From contig NZ_JALXXB010000002.1 in the NCBI RefSeq assembly GCF_025144225.1, forward strand, positions 453,268 to 517,267: a stretch of 64,000 nucleotides of DNA, read 5' to 3'. Of this stretch, positions 50,756 to 58,502 are shown in pieces (the stretch's first letter is position 1; the number at the start of each line of letters is the position of its first letter). Source of the DNA: Aestuariimicrobium sp. p3-SID1156 (GTDB lineage Bacteria; Actinomycetota; Actinomycetes; Propionibacteriales; Propionibacteriaceae). The translations under genes were made by a program, and so were the position numbers. The notes beneath the pieces were generated by a model. That model was not told the DNA's origin, searched no databases, and saw only the letters and a list, made by a program, of their open reading frames with translations.

Positions 50756-50774
50756 TTGACAATGGGTGTATCTT
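50756..50774 (+). promoter_or_regulatory. candidate promoter region of the dksA/traR-like gene
   Basis: A consensus TTGACA (50756-50761) is followed by TATCTT (50769-50774) only seven bases later. They cannot be one sigma-70 pair; TATCTT with an upstream TTCGGT (18-base spacer) is the more likely combination. Confidence 0.3.
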
Positions 50775-50824
50775 GCTTCCCATCACACTGCACTTCCCCA
50801 CAACCTGTACTTCAAGGAGAACCC

Positions 50825-51247
50825 ATGACGGCCAAGGCTGCCGAGGACGCCGCTGTCCAGCTGCCCGTGCGCGAGGGCGAGGACCCCTGGACCGACGAGG
50901 AGGTTGTGGAGGTTCGCGAAGAGTTGACCAGTGAGATCGAGCGCATGACGCGTGCGATCGCGGCCGCGGAGGCTGAACTGGCCGAACTGCTCTCCGAGGG
51001 CTCGGTGGGAGCTGGCCGAGACCCCGCCGATGTCGGTTCCTCCAACTTCGAACGCGACCAGGAGATGTCCCTGGCGAGCAACAGCCGCGAGATGCTCGAG
51101 CAGAACCAGCACGCCCTGCGCCTGTTGGAGCAGGGCAAGTACGGCTATTGCGAGAACTGCGGCCAGCCGATCGGCAAGGCCCGCTTGCAGGCCTTCCCGC
51201 GCGCGACCATGTGCGTGGCCTGCAAGCAGCGCTCGGAGCGCCGCTGA
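50825..51247 (+). CDS. DksA/TraR C4-type zinc finger protein
   Basis: A 140-residue protein. A charged N-terminal half forms a coiled-coil hairpin (EEVVEVREELTSEIERMTRAIAAAEAEL, ANSREMLEQNQHALRLLEQ as seen around residues 24-100). A C-terminal C4 zinc finger follows, CENCGQPIGKARLQAFPRATMCVAC in outline CxxC-x17-CxxC. Such proteins contact RNA polymerase through the secondary channel and tune promoters, sometimes with ppGpp. AAGGAG is placed well before the ATG at 50825. lspA follows after three bases, so they may be co-transcribed. Confidence 0.87.
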   Translation: MTAKAAEDAAVQLPVREGEDPWTDEEVVEVREELTSEIERMTRAIAAAEAELAELLSEGSVGAGRDPADVGSSNFERDQEMSLASNSREMLEQNQHALRLLEQGKYGYCENCGQPIGKARLQAFPRATMCVACKQRSERR

Positions 51248-51250
51248 CTC

Positions 51251-51814
51251 GTGGAGACCATGGTGGAGACCGCGGCAACGACCCCGGCTACTGGCCGGGG
51301 TCGCGCTGTGGTCACCCTCGTGTCGGTCTTCCTGCTCGGGCTGCTGCTGGACCAGGGATCGAAGATCCTGGCCGTGCGTGAGCTCGACCCGCAGAATCCG
51401 CCGGCGTTGCTCGGAGGGCTGCTCCACCTGAAGCTCATCCGCAACCCCGGCGCAGCCTTCTCCATGGGAACCTCGGTGACGATCGTGTTCACCCTCCTGG
51501 CCATGGCAGCGCTGGTCTTCTGTGTCGTCTGGCTGGTGCCCAAGGTGACCACCCGGGCGCAGGGGTTCGTCCTCGGCATGGCCATGGCAGGCATTGCCGG
51601 CAACCTCATCGACCGCATCGCGCGCGGCCCGGCACCGCTGCGCGGCCATGTCGTCGACTTCTTCGCCGTGCCGCACTTCGCGATCTTCAACGTGGCAGAC
51701 ATCTTCCTCACCCTCGCGGCTGCCCTGGTGATCCTGTGGACCGTCCGCGAGTCCCTCCTGGAGAGATGTGACGACAAGGCGTTGGAGGACACCGGTCGAG
51801 CAGCGAAGGACTGA
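51251..51814 (+). CDS. lspA: lipoprotein signal peptidase LspA
   Basis: A 187-residue aspartic membrane protease that removes signal peptides from diacylglyceryl-prolipoproteins. Four hydrophobic helices are present. The conserved motifs are [24 protein letters not shown], and the catalytic pair in [10 protein letters not shown] and [14 protein letters not shown]. The exact start is unclear: GTG at 51251, ATG at 51260 and GTG at 51263 are all possible and none has a convincing ribosome site. The hydrophilic tail ([17 protein letters not shown]) is not conserved. The pseudouridine synthase gene begins one base after the stop. Confidence 0.94.
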   Translation: METMVETAATTPATGRGRAVVTLVSVFLLGLLLDQGSKILAVRELDPQNPPALLGGLLHLKLIRNPGAAFSMGTSVTIVFTLLAMAALVFCVVWLVPKVTTRAQGFVLGMAMAGIAGNLIDRIARGPAPLRGHVVDFFAVPHFAIFNVADIFLTLAAALVILWTVRESLLERCDDKALEDTGRAAKD

Positions 51815-51815
51815 C

Positions 51816-52733
51816 GTGGCGATCTTCTTGGTGCCCGACGGCCTTGCCGGCGAACGAGTGGACGCCGCCGCCGCCCGCATCACCGGACTTTCCCGCAGCC
51901 GTATCGGCGAACTGATCGGCACCGGGGCGGTCTGGCTGGGTGGTAGGACGATCGACAAGCCCTCCCAGCGCGTCCAGGCGGGGGAGATGCTGGAGGTCGA
52001 TCTGGAGCGCCCCGAACGTAGCGTGAACGTCACCCCCCAGGTGGTGGAGGGCATCGGCATCGTGCACGACGATCGCGACATCGTGGTGGTCGACAAGCCG
52101 GCCGGGGTCGCTGCCCACCCCTCCCTCGGCTGGGAGGGGCCCTCGGTGGTGGAGCACCTCGCCGGCGCAGGATTTCATATTTCCACCTCAGGAGCCCCTG
52201 AACGACAGGGGATCGTGCAACGGCTCGACGTGGGCACCTCAGGCCTGATGGTGGTGGCGAAGTCCGAACGTGCCTACACGCTGCTCAAGCAGGCCCTTCG
52301 GGACCGCACCGTGGAGAAGGTCTACCACGCACTCGTCCAGGGCCATCCCGACCCCTTCACCGGCACCATCGACGCCCCGATCGCCAGGCATCCCGGGCAT
52401 GACTGGAAGATGGCGATCATCGAAGGGGGTCGTGCCTCGATCACCCACTACGAGACCATCGAGGCCTTCCGTGCCGCGACCCTGCTCGAGGTGCACCTGG
52501 AGACCGGGCGGACACACCAGATTCGCGTCCACATGAGTGCCATCAAGCACCCCTGTGTGGGCGACCCGCTGTACGGCAGCGATCCCGTCCTGGCCCAACG
52601 GCTGGGGCTCGAACGGCAGTGGCTGCACGCCCATCGACTCGGCTTCATCCACCCCGGGACGGGGGAGTGGGTGGAGTTCACCTCCGACTACCCCCAGGAT
52701 CTGCGGCACGCCCTGGACGTGGTCCAGGGTTGA
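51816..52733 (+). CDS. RluA/RluD-family pseudouridine synthase
   Basis: A 305-residue enzyme that isomerises uridines in 23S rRNA. An N-terminal S4 RNA-binding domain ([23 protein letters not shown]) precedes the catalytic domain. The catalytic Asp is in [19 protein letters not shown] near residue 135, with KVYHALVQG, and [18 protein letters not shown] and HRLGF later. Position next to lspA is standard in Actinobacteria. GTG at 51816 lies one base after lspA. A small GC hairpin (52738-52751) follows the stop and may end this transcript. Confidence 0.9.
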   Translation: MAIFLVPDGLAGERVDAAAARITGLSRSRIGELIGTGAVWLGGRTIDKPSQRVQAGEMLEVDLERPERSVNVTPQVVEGIGIVHDDRDIVVVDKPAGVAAHPSLGWEGPSVVEHLAGAGFHISTSGAPERQGIVQRLDVGTSGLMVVAKSERAYTLLKQALRDRTVEKVYHALVQGHPDPFTGTIDAPIARHPGHDWKMAIIEGGRASITHYETIEAFRAATLLEVHLETGRTHQIRVHMSAIKHPCVGDPLYGSDPVLAQRLGLERQWLHAHRLGFIHPGTGEWVEFTSDYPQDLRHALDVVQG

Positions 52734-52836
52734 CCACCCGCCTGCGGGCGGCCAGTCCATGCGAGCGAATCACCTTGTCGGACGGGGTTCTCAAACGTTC
52801 ATGGCGGTGGGGGGTCCATTGGGCACGCCCGTCGTC

Positions 52837-52842
52837 TAGGGT
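52837..52842 (+). promoter_or_regulatory. -10 element of leaderless pyk gene
   Basis: TAGGGT ends six bases before the GTG at 52849. Confidence 0.6.
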
Positions 52843-52848
52843 GGGACT

Positions 52849-54270
52849 GTGCGTAGAGCAAAGATTGTGTGCACGCTGGGGCCGGCTGTCGAGAGCCCCG
52901 AGCGTATGGAAGGGATCATCAACGCGGGCATGAACGTGGCCCGTCTCAACATGAGCCATGGCGACTACACCGAGCACGCCTACCGGTACAACCAGGTGCG
53001 CGAGACCGCCAAGAGGCTCAACAAGCGCGTCGCGATCATGGCCGATCTCCAGGGGCCCAAGATTCGCCTTGGCAAATTCGAGAACGGCGAGAAGCACTTC
53101 CTCAGCGTGGGGGATCCGTTCACCATCACGGTCGATGACATCGAGGGCACCGCCGAGCGCTGCTCCACCACCTTCAAGGGGCTGCCCGGCGACGTGAACG
53201 TCGGCGACAAGCTGCTGATCGACGACGGCAAGGTCATGCTGGAGGCCGTCGAGGTCACCGAGACCGACGTCGTCTGCAAGACCGTTGTTCCTGGTTACGT
53301 CAGCAACAACAAGGGCATCAACCTGCCCGGCGTTGCGGTCTCGGTTCCCGCGATGAGCGAGAAGGATGAGGCCGACCTGCGGTGGGCGCTGAAGCAGGGC
53401 GTCGACCTGTGCGCGCTGTCCTTCGTGCGCTCTGGCGATGACGTCACCCGCGCTCACGAGATCATGGACGAGGAGGGGCGTCGCGTCCCGATCCTGGCCA
53501 AGCTCGAGAAGCCGCAGGCGATCGAGAACATGCAGGACATCATCGACAAGTTCGATGCGGTGATGGTGGCCCGCGGTGACCTGGGCGTCGAGCTCCCCCT
53601 CGAAGAGGTCCCGATCGCCCAGAAGAAGATCATCGAGGCTGCTCGAGTCTGGGCCAAGCCGGTGATCGTCGCCACGCAGATGCTGGAGTCCATGGCGAGC
53701 AATCCCCGCCCCACCCGTGCTGAGGCCTCCGACGTCGCCAACGCCGTGATCGACGGCACCGACGCGGTCATGCTCTCGGGGGAGACCTCGGTGGGTGACT
53801 ACCCGGTCGAGACCGTCACCACGATGGCCAAGATCGTGGAGAACGTCGAGAACCATGGTGTGGAGAAGATCGCCGGGATCAATTGGAACCCCCACACCAC
53901 CAGCGGGATCATGGCCAAGTCGGCTGCCGAGATCGCCGAGAGACTGGGGGCCAAGTACCTGCTCGCCTTCACCAGCTCGGGCGACACCGCACGACGCCTG
54001 TCGCGTCTGCGTCCCACCACCCCCATCCTGGCCTTCACGAACCGGAACGAGACCGCCCAGCAGCTGTGCCTGAGCTGGGGTATCGAGTCCTATGTGACCC
54101 AGACCTACTCCGTCTTCAACGAGATGGTCGCGGGGGTCTCGGAGATCCTGCTCCAGAACGGCATGGTGGAGGACGGTGACCGTGTGGTCATCGTCTACGG
54201 CTCGCCCATGGGCACCGCCGGCAAGACCAATGCGATCCGCGTCCACAAGATCGGGACGCCGCTCAGCTGA
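52849..54270 (+). CDS. pyk: pyruvate kinase
   Basis: A 473-residue glycolytic enzyme converting phosphoenolpyruvate and ADP to pyruvate and ATP. It starts RAKIVCTLGPAVESPERM. The barrel has MNVARLNMSHGDY, IMADLQGPKIRLG, and the active-site block ILAKLEKPQAIENM. It continues with MVARGDLGVELPLEEVP and ATQMLESMASNPRPTRAEASDVANAVIDG in outline. The C-terminal allosteric domain includes TSSGDTARRLSRLRP and GSPMGTAGKTNAIRVHKI. Length is normal. A strong bidirectional hairpin separates it from the convergent tRNA gene. The strong leaderless promoter fits a highly expressed gene. Confidence 0.97.
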   Translation: MRRAKIVCTLGPAVESPERMEGIINAGMNVARLNMSHGDYTEHAYRYNQVRETAKRLNKRVAIMADLQGPKIRLGKFENGEKHFLSVGDPFTITVDDIEGTAERCSTTFKGLPGDVNVGDKLLIDDGKVMLEAVEVTETDVVCKTVVPGYVSNNKGINLPGVAVSVPAMSEKDEADLRWALKQGVDLCALSFVRSGDDVTRAHEIMDEEGRRVPILAKLEKPQAIENMQDIIDKFDAVMVARGDLGVELPLEEVPIAQKKIIEAARVWAKPVIVATQMLESMASNPRPTRAEASDVANAVIDGTDAVMLSGETSVGDYPVETVTTMAKIVENVENHGVEKIAGINWNPHTTSGIMAKSAAEIAERLGAKYLLAFTSSGDTARRLSRLRPTTPILAFTNRNETAQQLCLSWGIESYVTQTYSVFNEMVAGVSEILLQNGMVEDGDRVVIVYGSPMGTAGKTNAIRVHKIGTPLS

Positions 54271-54289
54271 GCAACTGTTCCAGAACAGC

Positions 54290-54323
54290 ACGAGGGCCGA
54301 GCACATCTGTGCTCGGCCCTCGT
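54290..54323. terminator. bidirectional hairpin terminator, pyk and tRNA-Leu
   Basis: A perfect 16-bp inverted repeat: 54290-54305 pairs with 54308-54323 (realistically 15 bp with a four-base loop). It lies 19 bases after pyk and ten bases after the 3' end of the tRNA on the other strand, so it can end both transcripts. CTCTTGT follows on the plus side. Confidence 0.8.
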
Positions 54324-54332
54324 CTCTTGTCG

Positions 54333-54415
54333 TACCCGGAAGGGGAGTCGAACCCCTAAGGTCTCTCGACCAGACGGGTTTGAGCCGTCCGCGTATACCA
54401 TTCCGCCACCCGGGC
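54333..54415 (-). tRNA. tRNA-Leu (anticodon CAA)
   Basis: An 83-nt class II tRNA. The acceptor begins GCCCGGG and closes with TCCGGGT plus discriminator A. The anticodon stem GACGG/CCGTC encloses the loop CTCAAAC, giving anticodon CAA for UUG codons. A four-bp variable arm (GGTC-GAGA-GACC) and the T-loop GGTTCGACTCC type are present. The 3' CCA is not encoded. Confidence 0.93.
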
Positions 54416-54430
54416 AGGTGCAACCTCGCC

Positions 54431-54436
54431 ATTGTG
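54431..54436 (-). promoter_or_regulatory. candidate -10 of tRNA-Leu
   Basis: CACAAT on the minus strand, 15 bases before the tRNA 5' end. No convincing -35. Confidence 0.3.
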
Positions 54437-54504
54437 CCACATCGGCAGGCGCCCCTGCCGCAGCCGCCTGCCACCACAGCCGTGCTTGTGCGGAGCCATT
54501 AGTA

Positions 54505-54568
54505 TTCACACTGTCCGGCGCTTGCCGAGACGGCGCTGCGATGTAATTGTCTGACGTCGCAGTGTGAA
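54505..54568 (+). promoter_or_regulatory. pdtaR promoter inside a long-spaced inverted repeat
   Basis: TTCACACTG (54505-54513) and CAGTGTGAA (54560-54568) are perfect inverted arms 46 bases apart. Between them lies a promoter candidate, TTGCCG (54522-54527) and TAATTG (54544-54549), 16-base spacer. The arms could be an operator pair for looping or form an RNA/DNA stem. Confidence 0.5.
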
Positions 54569-54590
54569 CGAAAGACTTGCAGGAGGCATC

Positions 54591-55232
54591 GTGGCCGAGG
54601 ACACCACCGATCGGGACGACCGCAAGAGGCCGGCGTCGAAGGACCACCGTCCGCGCGTCCTCGTCGCCGAGGACGAGGCGCTGATCCGGATGGATCTGGT
54701 CGAGCTGCTCGAGGACGAGGGCTATGACGTCATCGGCCAGGCCGGCGACGGCGAGGCCGCGCTGGCGATGGCGCGTGACCTGGAACCCGATCTGGTGGTG
54801 ATGGACGTCAAGATGCCCAAGATGGACGGCATCACTGCTGCCGAGCGCATCGCCGAGGAGCGGATCTGCCCGGTGGTGATGCTCACTGCCTTCAGCCAGC
54901 GCGAGCTGGTCGAGAAGGCCCGCGAGGCCGGGGCGATGGCCTATGTGGTGAAGCCCTTCGACGCCTCCGACGTGGTGCCCGCCATCGAGATCGCCATGGG
55001 CCGCTACAACGAGCTGCGGACCCTGGAGGACGAGATCACCGACCTGGAGGACCGTCTGGCCTCCCGCAAGGCTGTGGACCAGGCCAAGGGCCTCCTCCAG
55101 CAGGGCTTGGGTCTCTCGGAGCAGGAGAGCTTCCGCTGGATCCAGAAGACCGCCATGGACCTGCGCAAGTCAATGCGCGAGGTTGCCGAGGGCGTCATCG
55201 AGCACGCCCGCCAGGGCAAGAAGCTGGGCTGA
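54591..55232 (+). CDS. pdtaR: ANTAR-domain response regulator (PdtaR-like)
   Basis: A 213-residue regulator. The receiver domain has VLVAEDEALIRMDL, phospho-acceptor Asp72 in LVVMDVKMPKMDG and Lys in AYVVKPFDASD. The C-terminal ANTAR domain (about 140-205) contains KAVDQAKGLLQQGLGLSEQESFRW in outline, the RNA-binding helices that bind twin hairpins to antiterminate transcription. Place between pyk and polA matches mycobacterial pdtaR (Rv1626). Its usual PdtaS kinase is not in the window. The GTG at 54591 is chosen because GGAGG lies four to five bases upstream. Confidence 0.9.
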   Translation: MAEDTTDRDDRKRPASKDHRPRVLVAEDEALIRMDLVELLEDEGYDVIGQAGDGEAALAMARDLEPDLVVMDVKMPKMDGITAAERIAEERICPVVMLTAFSQRELVEKAREAGAMAYVVKPFDASDVVPAIEIAMGRYNELRTLEDEITDLEDRLASRKAVDQAKGLLQQGLGLSEQESFRWIQKTAMDLRKSMREVAEGVIEHARQGKKLG

Positions 55233-55234
55233 CG

Positions 55235-55705
55235 GTGACCGAATCGGTCCCGGACCCGCGCGTGGTGGACCCGGCCATCTTCGAGCTGCCCGCGTCCGAA
55301 CGGCTGCCGGAGTGGGCCCAGGGCATGGTCAGCGCACTGGACGATCGCATGGGGGTGGTCGTGGGTGAGCTGAGTGCCGAGCGATGCATCGCGCGGGCCC
55401 CGGTGGAGGGCAACACCCAGCCCTTCGGCCTGTGGCATGGCGGCGCCTCCGGGGTGTTGGTGGAGTTGACCGGTTCACTGGTTGCCAATGCCTGGGCTCG
55501 AGACTTCGGACGCGCGGCAGTGGGCGTCGACCTCAACGTCACCCACCATCGCGCCGTGCGCCGTGGCCACGTCACCGCCGTCGCCACGCCGCTGCGTCAG
55601 GGCCGCACCGTGGGCAGCTACCAGGTCAGCCTCCACGACGATGGCGGTGGGTTGGTGGCGACGGGTCGACTGACCTGCCAGCTCGTCGCCGGCCCACCCG
55701 CCTGA
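55235..55705 (+). CDS. PaaI-type hotdog-fold thioesterase
   Basis: A 156-residue single hotdog-domain protein. EGNTQPFGLWHGGASGVLVELTGS is the PaaI/4HBT pattern: the Asn and His-Gly-Gly stretch on the central helix bind the thioester, and Glu in VELTG is the likely catalytic acid. The C-terminal strand VATGRLTCQLV is typical. It probably hydrolyses an acyl- or aryl-CoA, possibly 1,4-dihydroxy-2-naphthoyl-CoA of menaquinone synthesis, but specificity cannot be decided from sequence. It begins two bases after pdtaR and is likely co-transcribed. Confidence 0.83.
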   Translation: MTESVPDPRVVDPAIFELPASERLPEWAQGMVSALDDRMGVVVGELSAERCIARAPVEGNTQPFGLWHGGASGVLVELTGSLVANAWARDFGRAAVGVDLNVTHHRAVRRGHVTAVATPLRQGRTVGSYQVSLHDDGGGLVATGRLTCQLVAGPPA

Positions 55706-55761
55706 GGGCCCCCCACCGCCACCTGGATCCCGGGCCCGCAGCAATTGTCGGACACGGACAG

Positions 55762-55767
55762 TAGGCT
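55762..55767 (+). promoter_or_regulatory. -10 element of leaderless polA gene
   Basis: TAGGCT ends six bases before the GTG at 55774. Confidence 0.6.
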
Positions 55768-55773
55768 CGAGGG

Positions 55774-58473
55774 GTGAGCCAGAACCCTGTTGATCGTCCC
55801 GTGAAACTGCTGCTCGTCGATGGGCACTCGGTGGCCTATCGAGCCTTTTTCGCGCTCCCGGTGGAGAACTTCTCCACCACGACCGGGCAGCACACCAACG
55901 CGGTGTATGGCTTCACCTCCATGCTGATCAACGTCCTGCGTGACGAGGAGCCGACGCACGTGGCAGTGGCCTTTGACGTGAGTCGGCAGACCTTCCGCGC
56001 CGAGGAGTATGCCGACTACAAGGCGAACCGCTCGGCGAGCCCGCAGGAGTTCAAGGGCCAGGTCCAGTTGGTCAAGGAGGTTCTCGACGCGCTCAACATC
56101 CGCCATCTGGAGCTCGAGGGCTTCGAGGCCGATGACATCATCGCCACCCTGGCCACCGGGATGCCCGAGCAGGTGGAGGTGTTGATCTGCACCGGAGACC
56201 GCGACGCCATGCAGCTGGTGAACGACCACGTCACGGTCCTGTACCCGCGCAAGGGCGTCTCCGACCTGGCCCGGATGACCCCGGACTCGGTGGAGGAGAA
56301 GTACCTGGTCCCCCCCGCCCGGTATCCCGAACTGGCCGCCCTGGTGGGGGAGACCAGTGACAACCTGCCCGGCGTCCCCGGGGTGGGGCCCAAGACGGCC
56401 GCCAAGTGGCTGGCCCAGTTCGACGGGTTGGAGAACCTGTTGGAGCGGGCCGACCAGGTGCCGGGGAAGGCTGGACAGAGCCTCCGCGACCACCTTGAGG
56501 ACGTTCGTCGCAACCGCAAGCTCAATGCGCTGGTCCATGACCTCGAGCTAGGCGTTCGGCTGGACGACCTGGTGCGGGCGGACTGGGATCGTGAAGCCGT
56601 CCACACCCTCTTCGACGGTCTGGAGTTCCGTGTCCTGCGTGACCGGCTCATCGAGCAACTGCCCAACGGCCCGGTGGTTCCCGAGGGAGGCTTCGAGATG
56701 TCGGGGAGGATGCTGGCCGAAGGCGAGCTTGCGCCCTGGCTGGAGGAGCACTCGCACAGCGGCTTGACCGGCGTGGACGTCACCGGAGTCTGGGGATCGG
56801 GCACCGGTGACCTGGAATCGGTCGCCCTGGCAGCCAGTGATGGGGCAGCGGCCTGGTTCCGCGTCGACTCACTCAGCCCCGCTGATGACGCGGCCTTCGC
56901 CGCCTGGCTGGCGGACCCCCACGCACCCAAGGCGCTGCATGATGCCAAGGGCCCGCTGCTGGCCATCTGGGCGCGCGGGTGGGAGCTGCACGGCGTTTCC
57001 TGCGACACCCTTCTGGCGGCCTACCTGCTACGCCCTGACCAGCGCACCTACGACCTCGGCGACCTGGCGCTGCGCTATCTCAAGCGCGAGCTGCGAATCG
57101 ATGAGACGGAGCGGGCCGAGGCGCCCCAGGAGGCGCTCTTTGAGGAGAAGGGCGATGACGACAGCGCGGCTGCCGCGTCCATGTTGCGCGCCCGGGCCGT
57201 GATCGACCTGGCGAACCAGCTGCTGGTCGAACTGGAGACCTCCGAGCAGACCAGCCTGCTGACCGACGTGGAGCTGCCGCTCCAGGAGACTCTGGCACGC
57301 ATGGAGCAGGTCGGTATCGCCGTCGACGTGGAGCTGCTGGAACAGCTGCGCGGCGAGTTCGACGACCAGGTGAAGGAGGCCGAACAGGACGCCTACGCCG
57401 TCATCGGCCACGAGATCAACCTGGGTTCGCCCAAGCAGCTGCAGACTGTGCTCTTCGACGAGCTCGACATGCCCAAGACCCGCAAGACCAAGTCCGGGTG
57501 GACGACTGATGCGGATGCTCTGGAGGGATTGTTCGCGAAGACCGAGCACCCCTTCCTGGCCCACCTGCTGCGGCACCGCGATGCCATCCGGCTGCGGCAG
57601 ACCGTCGACGGGCTGCTGAAGACCGTGGCCGACGATGGACGCATCCACACCACCTTCTTCCAGACCGTCGCCGCCACCGGTCGGCTGAGCTCCACCGAGC
57701 CGAACCTGCAGAACATCCCGATCCGCACCGAAGCGGGCCGCCGCATCCGCGAGGCCTTTGTGGTGGGCAAGGGCTATGAGTCGCTGCTGACCGCGGACTA
57801 CTCCCAGATCGAGATGCGCATCATGGCGCACCTGTCTGATGACGACGGGTTGATCGAGGCCTTCCGGTCGGGTGAGGACTTCCACACGAAGATGGCCTCC
57901 ACCGTCTTCCACGTCGAACCCGGCGAGGTCAACGGCGAGATGCGGGCCAAGATCAAGGCGATGAACTACGGCCTCGCCTACGGCCTCAGCGCCTTCGGGC
58001 TGTCGAACCAGCTCACCATTCCGGTCTCCGAGGCCAAGGGCCTGATGGAGGTCTACTTCGAGCGGTTCGGCGAGGTGCGCGACTACCTGCGTGATGTCGT
58101 CGACGAGGCACGCAAGACCGGCTTCACCGCCACCCTCCTGGGACGCCGCCGCTACCTGCCCGACCTGGGATCCTCCAACCGCCAGCGTCGCGAGATGGCC
58201 GAGCGAATGGCCCTCAACGCCCCCATCCAGGGATCAGCCGCCGACATCATCAAGGTGGCGATGCTGGAGCTCGACAAGAAGCTTCGTGAGCAGGGCCTGG
58301 CCTCCCGCATGCTGCTGCAGGTCCACGACGAACTCGTGCTCGAGGTTGCCCCCGGGGAGGCCGAGGTGGTGGAGGAACTGGTCACGAACACCATGGGCAG
58401 CGCCATGGCGCTGAAGATCCCCCTGGACGTGTCCACCGGCACCGGCCGCTCCTGGCACGAGGCCGCGCACTAG
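55774..58473 (+). CDS. polA: DNA polymerase I
   Basis: An 899-residue repair and Okazaki-fragment polymerase. The N-terminal 5'-3' exonuclease (about 1-300) has LLVDGHSVAYRAFFALP, EADDIIATLA and LPGVPGVGPKTAAKWL. The middle domain (320-520) has lost the proofreading motifs: the usual DTE position reads GVDVTG. The polymerase domain has SSTEPNLQNIP, DYSQIEMRIMAHLS, KAMNYGLAYGLSAFG and VHDELVLEV. The O-helix carries Tyr where E. coli has Phe762, as known in other actinobacterial Pol I. Followed by a convergent oxidase gene. Confidence 0.96.
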   Translation: MSQNPVDRPVKLLLVDGHSVAYRAFFALPVENFSTTTGQHTNAVYGFTSMLINVLRDEEPTHVAVAFDVSRQTFRAEEYADYKANRSASPQEFKGQVQLVKEVLDALNIRHLELEGFEADDIIATLATGMPEQVEVLICTGDRDAMQLVNDHVTVLYPRKGVSDLARMTPDSVEEKYLVPPARYPELAALVGETSDNLPGVPGVGPKTAAKWLAQFDGLENLLERADQVPGKAGQSLRDHLEDVRRNRKLNALVHDLELGVRLDDLVRADWDREAVHTLFDGLEFRVLRDRLIEQLPNGPVVPEGGFEMSGRMLAEGELAPWLEEHSHSGLTGVDVTGVWGSGTGDLESVALAASDGAAAWFRVDSLSPADDAAFAAWLADPHAPKALHDAKGPLLAIWARGWELHGVSCDTLLAAYLLRPDQRTYDLGDLALRYLKRELRIDETERAEAPQEALFEEKGDDDSAAAASMLRARAVIDLANQLLVELETSEQTSLLTDVELPLQETLARMEQVGIAVDVELLEQLRGEFDDQVKEAEQDAYAVIGHEINLGSPKQLQTVLFDELDMPKTRKTKSGWTTDADALEGLFAKTEHPFLAHLLRHRDAIRLRQTVDGLLKTVADDGRIHTTFFQTVAATGRLSSTEPNLQNIPIRTEAGRRIREAFVVGKGYESLLTADYSQIEMRIMAHLSDDDGLIEAFRSGEDFHTKMASTVFHVEPGEVNGEMRAKIKAMNYGLAYGLSAFGLSNQLTIPVSEAKGLMEVYFERFGEVRDYLRDVVDEARKTGFTATLLGRRRYLPDLGSSNRQRREMAERMALNAPIQGSAADIIKVAMLELDKKLREQGLASRMLLQVHDELVLEVAPGEAEVVEELVTNTMGSAMALKIPLDVSTGTGRSWHEAAH

Positions 58474-58502
58474 GCACTAGGCGGGCCCGGACCGGCTCGG
58501 GT

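Noticed and set aside
50756..50784. TTGACA as -35 with a -10 at 16-18 bases
   Set aside because: The bases at that distance (CCCATC region) do not resemble a -10. A longer frame starting at this TTG also lacks a ribosome site, whereas ATG 50825 has AAGGAG.
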